DNA of 64,000 nucleotides from Helicoverpa zea (lineage: Eukaryota > Arthropoda > Insecta > Lepidoptera > Noctuidae): contig NC_061474.1 in NCBI RefSeq assembly GCF_022581195.2, forward strand, positions 1,178,001 to 1,242,000, given 5' to 3'. Position numbers and translations under genes: made by a program. Below the pieces are notes generated by a model. It ran no database searches, was not told the DNA's origin, and saw only the letters and a program-made list of their open reading frames with translations. Position 1 is the stretch's first letter. The number at the start of each line of letters is the position of its first letter. Of this stretch, positions 31,816 through 43,339 are shown piece after piece.

Positions 31816-32409
31816 GCAGCCGAAAATCGATCTCAGAACACTATACAGTATTATTTTTCCATCTAAGTGGATAATCCAGAAACATAATATTTTGAACAAT
31901 TTATTCCTTGATAACTTCAAAAGTAAATATGAACATAGTGTAAGTTTTTTAAGTCACTGAAAAGTGCCAGTAAAAATATGTAGCACCATTTAAACGGATT
32001 ACGAGAAATTAATTTAAGCAAAAGCTTCAGCTTAAACAAATATCGATTTTAAACGAAAGTACTCGAGAATTTCCCAACCCTTTTCATTCGATTTTAATAT
32101 CGTTTTAACGGTACTTGCTTCACATAACTGATTTTAATTCAGTTGGCGTTCGTAAAATGCATTTAATATAATTTGATTACGAATTTTAAATGCCAACATT
32201 ATTATAAATTGAATTTCAAAGTTATCAAGTTTTTCAGTCAGTTAAAATAATTGTTATTTTAAACGATACAATTATTTCAGTCTCTAGAGGAGTTTCAAAG
32301 GGGTTGATTGGAGTTATTTTTACTCGCCTGGACTGTTGTATCTGGTTTACCCGACTTCCAAAAAAGAAGGACGATTATCGCATTCTTATTTTTTATTAGC
32401 CTTGTGGAT
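31816..32409. other. Unassigned DNA
   Basis: AT-rich. 32348-32370 (CCCGACTTCCAAAAAAGAAG) is a worn end of the CCGACTTCC repeat family. Confidence 0.45.
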
Positions 32410-32590
32410 AGTCAATTAAGTCAAAGTGAAAATCGCTTATTAAAGTAGCCTAATTAGATAAGTACTTTTTTGTGTCAAAATTACAGTACCCCCAAAACCT
32501 TTCACCACTTTCTAGTATTTTTTGGCTAGAAAGAAGAAGCGGTTAAGAACAAACTTCCCAGCAACACAGATGTCTTTTACAGTTACCTGT
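32410..32590 (-). repeat. LINE 3'-UTR fragment (AGTCAA tail family)
   Basis: AAGTCAAAGTGAAAATCGCTTATT, in parts, is followed by CAGTACCCCCAAAACC, TTTCACCACTTTCTAGT and AACAAACTTCCCAGCAACAC. The same blocks occur at 51190-51370, downstream of a LINE coding remnant, and in reverse at 52640-52800. Confidence 0.75.
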
Positions 32591-32659
32591 AAGCTCTCGT
32601 AGTAAGTTTCTAAGTTAATACGTACTTTCCAAGTACATATATCTTGGATACCAATGGCT

Positions 32660-32825
32660 AATAAAAAGGTAAGGAAAACATCTTGAAGAAACCTGGACTA
32701 TAACGTCTAAAATCACCAACCCACATTGAGCAAGCGTGATGATTAACGCTCAGTCCTTTTCCGTGTGAGAGGAGGCCGCAGCCCAGCAGTGGGACGATAA
32801 GAAGGCTGTAACAGTAACAGTAAGA
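32660..32825 (+). repeat. LINE-like 3' end with CCCAGCAGTGGGACG
   Basis: GAGGAGGCCGCAGCCCAGCA and GTGGGACG, preceded by a CACCAACCCACATTGAGC block, are typical of the 3' end of moth LINEs. A worn relative of the preceding block is at 37590-37650. Confidence 0.55.
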
Positions 32826-33249
32826 TATGTATTTTAGTTTGAAGTTTATTGTTATTTGTAAGTGTACATAATATGTTAAATTATTATAATAATGTTAAAC
32901 TTTTATAACAATGTGCAAATTGAAAATATTTTTTTAGTTTTGTTTTGTCAGTTTTTCATGTCAGCATTATTACCAGTTTTCAAAACTACATATTAATCTA
33001 CCAACGTAAGCTACAAGTGTCACAGTGGCGCCATAACCGGAAATGCGGCTGTTGACAGAAACCGCGGCCGCCATAACTGCGCAGCTTTTGACGACACTTC
33101 CGGTGTACAATGCCTGAATCTGTAAGCTGTTCTGAACAATATGATGTCAGGTTTTGTTAAGTCTTTTTGATGTGAGTGAGTTGGAATTATTGTTATAGCT
33201 CTATACTAATTATTGTTACTACTACAGTTTATCTCTACCTATTCATGTA
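32826..33249. other. Unassigned DNA with a short GC-rich patch
   Basis: 33025-33120 is GC-rich (GGCGCCATAACCGG; CCGCGGCCGCCATAACTGCG) with a repeated CGCCATAAC word. No gene or element assigned. Confidence 0.4.
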
Positions 33250-33430
33250 CTCATAAGTAAAGAGGAAAGGTTTGATTGTTTGTTTGTTTGCATCGAGTAG
33301 GCTCCGAAACTTCTGAACCAATTTTAATAATTCTTTGACAGTTATGAAGCTACACTGACTGCCCTGAATGTAGGTTTTGTTTTATTCTGGTACGGGAAAT
33401 AGTGTCTCCGGGACCGTGATCAAACCACGA
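33250..33430 (+). repeat. Interspersed repeat, AAAGAGGAAAGGTTTG family
   Basis: AAAGAGGAAAGGTTTGATTG, then TTCTGAACCAATTTTAA, GGTACGGGAAATAG and ACCGTGATCAAACCACG. A diverged copy lies at 43420-43575. Confidence 0.55.
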
Positions 33431-33944
33431 AAAAACGGCTACTAGGTATTACATAACGTAGAGGTAGTAAAATCCTTTCATATAGGTACCTACGGACATT
33501 ATAGTTACGGCCATATTAACCTTTATACTTAATTAACAAATTAGGTCTTCATTGGTCCAGACAACGCTTCTGAAATTATTCAAGATCCAAGATAAAAATT
33601 TTGGGTCCTTATTTCGAAAACGCCAAAAAAGCAACAATTTTAATATTAAAAATTAAACCTGACCTTTTCATAGGACATGGACACTAGGGCTTCAAAATTA
33701 ATAAAACGCAATCTGGCCCCAATGTATCAGACCTCAGCCAGATGTTTTCAATACCTCCGATATTATAAATTGTGTACCCAAAGTCCTTCATTAGGCCTTG
33801 ATGGAAAATATAAACACAGCATTCTGCTTAAATCCAAAACAGAGAGAACAGAATACGAACGGAGATGTCATAATATAAAATCCTACATACTCGTAGGAGT
33901 GTACTACCTCGCACACTACAGACTAAACATCCGATGGTTAATCT
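33431..33944. other. Unassigned DNA
   Basis: A 90-codon open frame at 33677-33949 carries no recognised domain and sits in AT-rich DNA. I do not call it a gene. Confidence 0.45.
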
Positions 33945-34080
33945 TATAATAAAAGTTTTCATTTGGTCTGATGCCGGCTAAATACCTGATCTTCCTAATG
34001 TGCCTACTACTACTGGACCCAAACAAACTATCGGCCGACTAAAAGTGTGCAGTGTGTGGGTACTCTAAAATGTAATCTCC
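33945..34080 (-). mobile_element. MITE-1 copy, partial, minus
   Basis: AACTATCGGCCGACTAAAAG near 34027 and GCCGGCTAAATACCTGATC near 33974 match the MITE-1 copies at 590 and 38030 in reverse. One end is missing. Confidence 0.7.
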
Positions 34081-34948
34081 TAAGTAAATGCATAGTATCG
34101 CCAAAATGCGGGGGTCCGGGGGACGAGGAACGTTACTAGATAGGTGCTCAGACGCCTTCTTTAGAATCCACCCATTTTTACAACAAAATCACAAATCAGT
34201 CAAGACAGATGTCTCAAAGAACCATAGTACCTCGTTAGTTCACTAGTAATTGATTATTTTGGTCACGCCCATTGCACGTATTTAACCTAGAAGAAGGCAT
34301 CTAACTTTCCTTCCTTATGGCATCTCCACTCATTATTCCTTCCTCCATGATCCATCAGACGCCATGTTGAAAAAATCCAATGTTACCAGTCGAAAATTAT
34401 CAATTCTTTATTCAAAAAAATATTCTGAAGTGTGAATTTCAATGTAAACTGGTGGACGAAGTTTTTTTTTTTAATCTTCGACAGGCAAAGGAACCTTTTG
34501 TAAACGCACCCCCGAATAGATTTTGATTTGTACTTTTTATCGAAACAATATTGGCAGGTGAGAGATTTTTTTCTTTTTTCTTTGTTAATTTTTACTTAAA
34601 AGAAAAGGACTTTTTGGGGATGTTTAAATCTTTGTTTTTGGCAGGATTGATTTTCTTAGGAATGGTACTTAGATATTTTGGGGAATGTATGTTGAACACT
34701 TGAAAACCAAGACGTCATTTCCTCGGGACAGGCAAAACCACGTAAAAAACTAGCTTCACATAAAAATCACAAAGCCAATAAGTTATTAAACCCCCAACTA
34801 TCCAAAGCCACTTAACAGAACGATAAAAAACTCTTTAAATTAACTCATCGCTTAACCGCCTGAGATAAACCCTTGGTAACTAGTTGTGAACACGCGAAGG
34901 GTTAAACCAACCCCATGGGGGCTTCCCCCATAATATAATCAAACTCGA
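34081..34948. other. Unassigned AT-rich DNA
   Basis: No feature recognised. Confidence 0.5.
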
Positions 34949-35492
34949 GCAGAAATAAACTTTATATTAATGAATGTATTCAAAGTTTTCATAAAGTTTA
35001 ATTGCATGGGTGAAGGCAAATATGCGAGTATTGCAGATTGAAGTGGGTTCGGTTCCAGGCTGTGTATTTTTAGTTTGTAGGGGAAATAGATTGATGATAC
35101 TTGTAGTTTTGTATGAATTAATGTGACCGTCAGAATCGCTGTCACTAATCACCGATCCCCTCGAAGTACATAGAGAGTTGCTACCTAATTGCTACCACCT
35201 ACCATTGGTTGCACCGAATTGCTACCTTCATGGTTCTGAAAATAATTAGCATCTAAAGGCGACAGAGATTCTAAAATCAAGATAATATGTATATCCAACT
35301 CATGCAGAAATAAACTTTATATTAATGAATGTATTCAAAGTTGTGATCAAGTTTAATTGCATGGGTGAAGGCAAATATGCGAGTATTGCAGATTGAAGTG
35401 GGTTCGATTTCTAGTGGGGTTAATCGTGTGGGTGTATTTTTAGTTTGTGTAGTTTGTAGAGGCAATAGATTGATGATACTTGTGATTTTTAT
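34949..35492 (+). repeat. Direct duplication, ~165-190-bp copies 355 bp apart
   Basis: GCAGAAATAAACTTTATATT begins copies at 34949 and 35304. Both contain GGGTGAAGGCAAATATGCGA and a shared GATTGAAGTGGGTTCG, and end near TTGATGATACTTG. Copies differ by substitutions and an insertion of about 25 bp. The second copy abuts the mini-Helitron at 35499. Confidence 0.85.
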
Positions 35493-35498
35493 GTAATA

Positions 35499-35693
35499 CT
35501 AGCTTCCGCCAGCGGCTTCGCCCGCGTAGCGTTTGGTTAAATCGCATTTCCACGGAATTCTTCAAAAGTCCGGGATAAAAACTATCCTATGTTCTTTCTC
35601 AAGGTCAACTCTATCTCTGTACCAAATTTTATTAAAAGCAGACAGACAGACAGACAGACAGAGTTACTTTCGCATTTATGATATTAGTAGGGA
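35499..35693 (-). mobile_element. Mini-Helitron, 195 bp
   Basis: The minus-strand 5' end TCCCTACTAATATCATAAAT finishes at 35693. The 3' end has a hairpin (GCGGGCGAAGCCGCTGGC) and CTAG at 35502-35499. The flanks give A before TC and T after CTAG. It includes a (CAGA)n tract at about 35638-35662. Non-coding. Confidence 0.85.
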
Positions 35694-37136
35694 TTGTGAT
35701 AGTACTTTCATGCGTTCTTTAATTGGCATTCTGTGAAATTAACTGCCTAAAAAGAAATGTGAAAATAACTTTCTCTGTTTGTAGCGTTTTCACGCCAAAA
35801 CTATTGAGCCGATTTAAATGAAATTTAGCTTGTTTCGGGAGAAAATGTAACAGTATACATGTGTAGTCATATGCATAATCGTATAAACTAATTTTAGACC
35901 CCGACGTTGCTTGTGTATGCATGTTGGTGGTAGTTAAACTAATTCCAGAACTTTAGTTAGCCAACTTAGAATAGGATTTGTTTAGTATATAGTTATGGTC
36001 AAGTGACTATTTATATTTTAATTATTTACTTTACATTTAAGTGAAATGAAAGTTTGCGTAAGTAAAGTAATAGTAGTAGGTATGTATACTATAAAACATA
36101 TTCAATAATTCCATATGATTAAAAACACTGTTTCGGTCCGTCTGTTTGAGATGAGTACAAACTTATGAATGAATTTTCAATTAAAATAGGTACCCATGTA
36201 TGCAATTTTTTTCAATGAAAAATCATGAAATATTCATGATTTTTTTCAAATCGTATTTACTGACCAGAAGCTCCTGAGAATACCGCATTCAAACAGACTT
36301 ACAAAGTTTACTTTTATAATATTAGTAGGCATACCTACTTACATGTCTGCCTCCACAACGTGACTCTCACCAGAGAGAAGTGGTTGGCTCATTAGGAGTG
36401 AAGCATCAACTGTGCTTGTGCCTACTGTTTGTTACTTCTAAAGCTGTTGCCAGCTTGGATTAAACGCTGGGCAAGGATGGGAATCAGTGAGAACGTTTTG
36501 TGGGTTTTTGATGTTTATTTGTATGCTGCAAGGGTTAAATCATAGACTCAGGGTTTCACTTTGCGGTTCAATAAATCCATGACATTAAATGACTATTTAT
36601 ATTTCAAACTATTTATGTTATTTACTTGTGTCTATATAGAAAGTGAAATGTGACGAATTTGTTTTTATGCGAATTTATTACTCTGTGTGTGTGTGTGTGT
36701 GTGTGTATTAGCAACTACCTAATTTACAGTTCACGGTCACACATCCTTATAAAATTTTAAATATTATCTGATATAGCATGGGTTTCATCAAGAAAAGTGT
36801 ACTATTTCCACGACCCGGACAAAAACTCTCCAGAATTTTTCTTATCTCCATGTCAATCATCTTATCAACCCTTTTAACACGAAATTGTAAAGAATACTTC
36901 CCCATGTCATATTAGTCAATGCGATGCAGATATCATTGAATTTAAACTGAATCCACAAAAAAAACCAGTTCTTTAAAACCCGCGACAATTAATCAAAGTC
37001 AAAGCACCCGAAAAAACTCCCTTTCCTCAACCCTCGAAAGACATCTCACTGAAAACTGATTCCTTGAAACAATGACACCTGAAATTCAGATTATAAATCA
37101 TATTATAACAAAAGGATATCTTCAGGACGCCTCGTT
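35694..37136. other. Unassigned DNA with a (GT)n microsatellite
   Basis: (GT)11-12 at about 36684-36707. 36270-36330 (TATAATATTAGTAGG) is the worn end of a Helitron-type repeat. Nothing else recognised. Confidence 0.5.
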
Positions 37137-37202
37137 AGGGTACGTGAGGGGGGGCGAAGGGTGGGGTGAGGGTGGGGCGAGGTGGGGCGAAAGGGGGGTT
37201 AA
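37137..37202 (+). repeat. G-run tract with quadruplex potential
   Basis: A purine-rich tract on the plus strand with many runs of three or more G, including GGGTGGGGTGAGGGTGGGG, framed by a run of seven G and a run of six G. The local units GGTGGGGCGA and GGGTGGGG look like slippage products. The surroundings are AT-rich. Confidence 0.85.
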
Positions 37203-38029
37203 CTTGAGATAACATGGCAGGTGCTGCTAAAGTTGGTGACAAATTACACCAGCGATGTGGAGGATAGTTAGAATTATGTTTTGATGTAATGTTCATGAAG
37301 ATTTCGAGAGGAAAAATGAAATTTTAAATTTGGCTTTTGAGGAGTTGAGTCTCTTTTGTTTCTGAGTCAAAGTTATCGCGTATGAACTGGGTATTTCCGT
37401 GTGAAGGTTTTACCGTTGTGTTAGATTTAATGTATGGTGGAAAGCGACTTTTATTAATGCATTTATTTGTGTTGACCTATTGGTTAAATTGGGGGCCTTA
37501 AAAGTACAACCTTTTTTCAGATCTGACAGGTGCTAATATATCTTTACGAAGTAATATGTACTTTCCATGTGTACCTTTTCCATCAATGACTAATGGTTCT
37601 AAATCGTCAATCCACCTTGAGCACGTGTTTTGATTAACGCTCATTCCTTTTTTGCAATCAAATAAGAAAGATTGTATAACAGACTACAATACAGATGGTC
37701 CTTGAAAATGGTCTCTAATAATAAAATCCAGTGACAAATTGCTTGATCAGGGTATAGAACTTAGGATCACTATGTGAAATGGTTATTTAACGAACCCTTG
37801 AGCTGAATGCATCATTGAAGCTTACAAAATCATATTATGCACTTAAATCAGTCACAGATACAATTGTGCATAGAAAATATCAATACAACTCTTATTTATA
37901 AGATGCAAAACAAACTTCAAAGTATTCAAATGCGTCCATAAATTAAATTCAACTATGCAAAACGAAGTGAAGTTGCAAACAAAATCAAAATATCCAATGT
38001 TGATCTACAATTTTGAGTACACTACAAAC
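37203..38029. other. Unassigned AT-rich DNA
   Basis: No gene recognised. 37590-37650 is a worn relative of 32660-32760. Confidence 0.5.
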
Positions 38030-38455
38030 TTTTAGCCGGCCAATAGTTTGTTTGGACTTTTTTTTTAACGACGTCGAAAATCATCACTGAAATGACCCCT
38101 ACCGCTGTGGGTTAGCAGCGGTGAGGGAGTGTCAGACTCTTACTCACTAAAAACCGTCGTGTTCCGTCGTAGGCCTTTTATGTACCAAGGCCGCGGTAAC
38201 AGTTTCGAACAATCCCGCAGCCCCGACAGGCCTTGGCCCTACTGGGCCCCGCTGGGGTTGCTGCCTTCTCTTTGAGGAGTTTGTTTGGGCTCATAGATCA
38301 GTATGAAGATGAATGGTAGTAAGACCAGGTATTTAGCCGGTATCAGACTAACTGAAAACTTAGATTGGAATCAAGATTTTCCTAAAAAAAAATTGCTTAC
38401 CATCAGGTGAACTGTCGGCCGACTGTCTAGTCTCCGGTGTGCTTTTAAAATGTTT
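38030..38455 (+). mobile_element. MITE-1 copy split by a SINE-2
   Basis: TTAGCCGGCCAATAGTTTG at the left and GAACTGTCGGCCGACTG near 38410 at the right are the MITE-1 ends. The middle is interrupted by the SINE-2 insert 38056-38277. Removing it rejoins GTTTGTTTGG to GCTCATAGATCAGTA, as in the uninterrupted copy at 604-625. Confidence 0.85.
38056..38277 (-). mobile_element. SINE-2, longest copy, 11-bp target duplication
   Basis: The target duplication AGTTTGTTTGG lies at 38045-38055 and 38278-38288. The 222-bp insert has a T-run at the left (poly-A tail on the minus strand). It contains GCGGTGAGGGAGTGTCAGAC, GGCCTTTTATGTACC, CCGCGGTAAC and CCCCGCTGGGGTT. Its 5' end in element orientation is at 38277, so this copy defines about 220 bp as the near-full length here. 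Confidence 0.93.
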
Positions 38456-39087
38456 CAGTTGAGTTTTCAGGGAGTCTCAAATAATCAAATGGGCCTCCTA
38501 AACGCCAAGCTCGATATTTGTGCAAAAGTTTATATTTAATATAATACTTTCGAAATGCAATTAGCGTAGTCGTAATTCTGCATGTTTATTTTCAAGTTTA
38601 TTTCAATAAGCTTTTGAGTTTTGTTTTTGGGTTGAGTTGTGGGATGTAGCGTTTTGGTAAAGGCTGTATTAAAGCGGAAATGAAATCGCTTACCTGAATG
38701 ACACTTTAACATAGTTTTGTAAATTAAATATCGGATGATACTGAGCCGTTTTCCCTCGGTTTTACTCGCATCCTGTTGGAGCTACTACCAAGAGCCAAAT
38801 AAAAAATAGGTGGTACTCGGGAATTAGCTTTCCAACAGTGAAAGAAATAAAAAAAAAACAAGTCCGTTTAAAACTTTCGGAGTATTTAGGGTATAAACAA
38901 GATGTTTACTCTATATCATATTTAGAGTATTAGATTATAGTTTTCGCAGCTGAAAATAATTCATCGCGCAGACCACGTCTTTTCATTACATGTTTTAACA
39001 TGATCATAAACATTTAAAAAATATAACAAATCGCTACCGCTTATAACTTACCCCACACCCCAAATCGCGCATCAACCAAGCGTAACG
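38456..39087. other. Unassigned DNA with one interspersed repeat
   Basis: 38745-38850 (GTTTTACTCGCATCCTG; TACTCGGGAATTAGCTTTCC) is a copy of the family at 3830-3960. The rest is unassigned. Confidence 0.5.
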
Positions 39088-39810
39088 AATACTTGGCGAC
39101 GTTTGTTAATGAGTGAAGTTTTTAGCGAACGCGAACATACCCCGGTTGCCAGGGTTAATAGCGACCCCCCGTCACTCGCTAATCGTTGCTACGAGGCTTA
39201 CAGGCCTCACAGGCCTCGTGTCTGAGAGGAAATATGGATGGTTTATTTTTGTAAGTTGTTGCGCGTATGAGTAAGGTATCTGTATAAGTTGTATTATATT
39301 GTCGTTAGAAATGAGTGACTAAGTAAAACTACTTATACGTATTTTATCGTGGTTATATTAATATTATTTAATCCCGACATTTTGGATCCTTTCAACATCC
39401 ATGGTCACGTACAGACTCTGACCGCGATAAAATCCGTAAAAGTAGTTTTATTGAAATGACTAATATTCGCGTAAGTGTCAGGAATCAATATGAGTGACGA
39501 ATACTTGGCGAAGTTTGTTAATCAGTGAAGTTTTTAGCGAACGCGAACATACCCCCAGTTGCCAGGGTTAATAGCGACCCCCCGTCACTCGCTAATCGTT
39601 GCTACGAGGCTCTCAGGCCTCACAGGCCTCGTGACTAAGTGGGAATATGGATGGTGTTATTTTAGGGTTATCTCGCGGTATTGGGTGGTTCAAATTAATG
39701 TTGAGGTAAGTTTCGAAGGGTTGTTTTTGTAAGTTGTTGCTTGTATGAATAAGGTGTATGTATAAATAGTAAGTATATTATTGTCGCTAGAAATGAGTGA
39801 CTATATTGGT
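39088..39810 (+). repeat. Direct duplication of a ~240-310-bp segment, period ~410 bp
   Basis: GAATACTTGGCGA begins copies at 39088 and 39498. Both contain GTTTTTAGCGAACGCGAACA, GTTGCCAGGGTTAATAGCGA, CGTCACTCGCTAATCGTTGC and GCCTCACAGGCCTCGTG. A second shared part (TTGTAAGTTGTTGC ... AGAAATGAGTGACTA) follows in each. The segment is GC-richer than its surroundings and the central ~100 bp is best conserved. Copy 2 has an extra ~60 bp before the second part. Confidence 0.9.
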
Positions 39811-42800
39811 TGTCTCCGTGATTTTAACGATAATGTATGTACTTTCTTCTATTTTATCCGCAGTCGAATTGACAACCTTTTTCTTTTTTGTAGTTGGTTA
39901 AAAACAGAATCGCGTTTATCAAAAACAAACGTCTACAGTACGAGCTTTAACTGTCGCTATTTGAGAAATTGTATAAAAATATCAGCGAATACGTAACTGT
40001 AAAATAAAAAGTAACAGTCGCTCTTATGTTCTAGGAAACGTTACAGATATTAACAGACACAAATCAACGCGAATTCCCCAATATTGTGCGCACTGCAGTA
40101 TGAATCAAACAAGCTATGCTTTTCAAAAGCTTCGACAAATATTCAGCTTATTTAATAAATTTAAGTAAATAAAACTTTTATTTATTTATTTATTTAAACA
40201 TACACACTATCATTACAGCTTAACTTAACCAATACGATAGTGGTGTTACAGTTATTATCTATACTTACAATTACAATACACTTTTAACTTAAATCTAACT
40301 ATTTTTACGAGCATTTTGAAATCATCTTTTCTTTCCTTTTAGTCACTAAAAGCTTATTGAATATATCCTATTTTTTGCAATTAAACAATGTAGCTCAACT
40401 AGTTAATTAACACATTTTTGAAAAATTATTTACTATGTTTCTATTTATATTTTTTTGTCGTTTCGTTAAGCTTTATACACGTACATATATTGCTACATCA
40501 TTTAATCAAAATACCTAAGTTCCGTACAACTGCAATTCTTCTCATACAATGTAAATTAAATAACCCCATACTACGCCGTTCTCATACATACGCCAACGTG
40601 ACTCCGACACACTGCGGCACAATATTTGTGGTACCTACATGTAAAAGTTTTCATTTCGTGACAGTAACAAGTTTATTTTCCATTTTTCCACAAACAGTGG
40701 GTAGAAAGGCGTAAAACTAACAGTACCGACAAACTTTTGTGTTAAATATTGAGACATATATAACCTGACGACGGGAAATAGGAACTATGATAGTTTCCTA
40801 TGACTGGGGTGAAGATTTTTGATTAAAAATTGTGAACTATTTACTCTGTGGTTTGTTGGATGGGGTTAGAAACAGGAATTATTTTAACTGAGCTTTCACA
40901 CTAGCTTTCACGCTAGCGATGCTTTTTCTGGGCGTTTCGTATGGTCTACAAACAATTGATAACTACTGATTTAAATGATGAGATGTGAAATCACGCGACA
41001 GGTTTTATGTCACTCGGAATGTGACGCGTGTAAAAACCGAACCGAAAATCCGCTTGTGTGAAAACGTTCCTAGTCATGATTAATTTTACCCACAACACTA
41101 TTCTATGTAAATATTACTGAAAATGTCTGTGTATATACAGTTGCGCAGTGACCATAACTCCAAAAAAAAAACAATACCAACATCTAAAACCCAGTTGATT
41201 GATCAAAAACTTCTACACAGACTCCCTAATTCCCTTCTGAAAACAAGAAGAAGCTATATAGTTCTAATCAAAGTTTGCTCGTAACTCAATTTACAGCTGA
41301 GATTCTCTCAATCCGCTTGCATCGAACAAACAATGATGCTGTGGAGAAATCTAGAAATTTTTCGTTTTATTTTTGAAAAATAAAAGTTTATTTTTCAGCG
41401 ATTGGATTAACCTCTGGAGTAATGTTGGTGATTTCCTGAGGGTTTGAGTTGTTAACTGTGAGGTTGCTTGGTTTATTGTTGCATGATAGTTCCTTGTGGG
41501 GTTTTGTTAATCCTTGTACTGTAGACTTCTATGATCTTTGAATATATGTTTGTTCACAATTATGTGAAATCATACGTAATTGGTCAAAAATATGTATTGC
41601 AATCCGACGTGGCATTGCAGCCAGCCTTTTAGATAATATTTCGTGTAAATGTTTATTTATAAAACATATTACAAGTATTTACTGGATATACATACGACAA
41701 AATAACTTAATTATCGATTTCAGGAAGCGAACACGGCATCTTGTTATTTAAACTTTTTGGTAATTTGAGCCATTAGACATGTATCCCGATGGTTGTCAAA
41801 AACCAAGTCAGTTAACTAAAAATAACCTAAAAAGAACATCCATCGTTAATCAGCAAAAATCAGTCCAAAGAAAGATTACGAATTCAACAAGCATATTGAA
41901 AATAAACCTAGGAACGAACAGACGTAATATTTCACCAACTTACAAAGAGACAGACTTTAACTACCTACAAAACCTTTCTATAAAATGAAGCGACTACAAG
42001 GTCACAAAAGCTATTTAATAAGCTGAAACTTCAGTAAAACACATTAAAGGGATCAAAATAACTGAAAGATTAGATATCACGGATAAAGATTTCTGAACTG
42101 TGATTATATTTAAAGTTTGTTATTTCTAAACGGCTTTATTGCTAAGTAGGTCTTTTGGAATAATTAGAATAACTTAATGGGTGGGTAAGAAATAGATATA
42201 ATAATGTGTCTAAAAGTCGAAGAGTCTGATGACGGATGCTGAATAATCTTTTCCCAATAAATCATTCTGATTAATATAAATAATACAATATAGTTTTTAG
42301 TAACTGACTGAGTAGACCTGTTTGTCTGTACGTCACGCTTCGGGCCAAAACTCCTGAACCGATTTAAATAACAGTATGTAGTCTGAGAACGCGAATAAAC
42401 GTTTTGATTTGATTTATTTGATTTAGAAAGGACGTGGACTTTTTCCCTGATTCCCGTAAGTGATGGTTCTCCCAGAACGTCTATGGAATATCTAGTGTCG
42501 AAATACTTCTTGTGTCAAGTAGTATATCACAGAAGAAGTGCAAATTGCGTACATTTTCACAAAATAAGTAGTTAAAAATTGCGTACATTTTCACAAAATA
42601 AGTAGTTAAAAATACTTATATGTAGGCAAAACGATAAAAATACGGTCAGGTCACCAATCCAAGTAGATATGTACGGCAAACATAATTCAACCTCAAATAC
42701 AATACCATAGAAATACCATAGATCTAAATATTTTTACTTAGAAACTTTTTTTGGACCACAGTTTCACTAAAAAGGTACCTACATAGTTTCAAACATCAGG

Positions 42801-42906
42801 AATATATCGAATCGTATTTAGATTAAATACTTTGCCCAAATCCTTGCTCCGGTATGATTTCCCAAAGGAGACAGGCGGTAGTATTTACAAATGAATTTTG
42901 GCGTTC
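39811..42906. other. Unassigned AT-rich DNA with a TTTA microsatellite
   Basis: About 3 kb with no gene I can support. (TTTA)n at about 40178-40195 may be the tail of an old minus-strand SINE. GTACATTTTCACAAAATAAG is duplicated locally around 42550-42610 (a 39-bp tandem pair). Open frames of 98 and 69 codons show no domain. Confidence 0.5.
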
Positions 42907-43339
42907 ATCTACTGAAATTATTGAAAAAGAGGGACGAGAAGAGAGTGCATGTAACAGAAATGAGAATGCTGAGATGGATGTGTGGTGTTACAAGAATGGA
43001 TAAAGCGAGGAATGATTACATTAGAGGAAGTCTGAAAGTAGCGCCAGTTACAGAAAAGATGAGAAGTAGAAGATTGTCGTGGTATGGACATGTAATGAGG
43101 AGGGATGATACGCATGCAACAAAGTGTGTGCTAAGTATGAATGTAGATGGATGGAGAGGAAGAGGAAGACCTAAGAAAAGATGGATGGATTGCCTGAAAG
43201 ATGATATGAATAGGAAGGGAGTGAGTGTCAGTATGACGAGTGACAGGGGAAAATGGAAGAAAATGACATATTGCGCCGACCCCAAGTAATATTTGGGAAC
43301 AGGGCAGGAGAAAGAAGAAGAAGATCTACTGAAATTATT
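42907..43339 (+). mobile_element. 5'-truncated RTE-like LINE with 16-bp target duplication
   Basis: ATCTACTGAAATTATT occurs at 42907-42922 and 43324-43339 and brackets a 401-bp insert. The insert is the last part of an RTE-like ORF plus a very short 3' UTR ending in (AAG)n, as in RTE elements. The long exact target duplication shows a fairly recent event. Confidence 0.93.
42924..43289 (+). pseudogene. RTE-like reverse transcriptase, C-terminal remnant
   Basis: About 120 codons: EMRMLRWMCGVTRMDKARN, RRLSWYGHVMRRDDTHATK, GRGRPKKRWMDCLKDDMN, DRGKWKKMTYCADPK and stop. This is the conserved C-terminal block of RTE/BovB-like LINE polyproteins, after the RT palm and thumb. It is open but lacks endonuclease and RT, so it cannot function. 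The first eleven codons of the open frame are host DNA (the target duplication and its left flank). Confidence 0.9.

Noticed and set aside
33677..33949. 90-codon protein gene
   Set aside because: No recognised domain, no supporting signals, AT-rich composition; the length is within chance for this window.
34949..35492. LTR pair of a short retroelement
   Set aside because: The direct repeats lack TG...CA ends and a target duplication, and there is no retroelement sequence between them.
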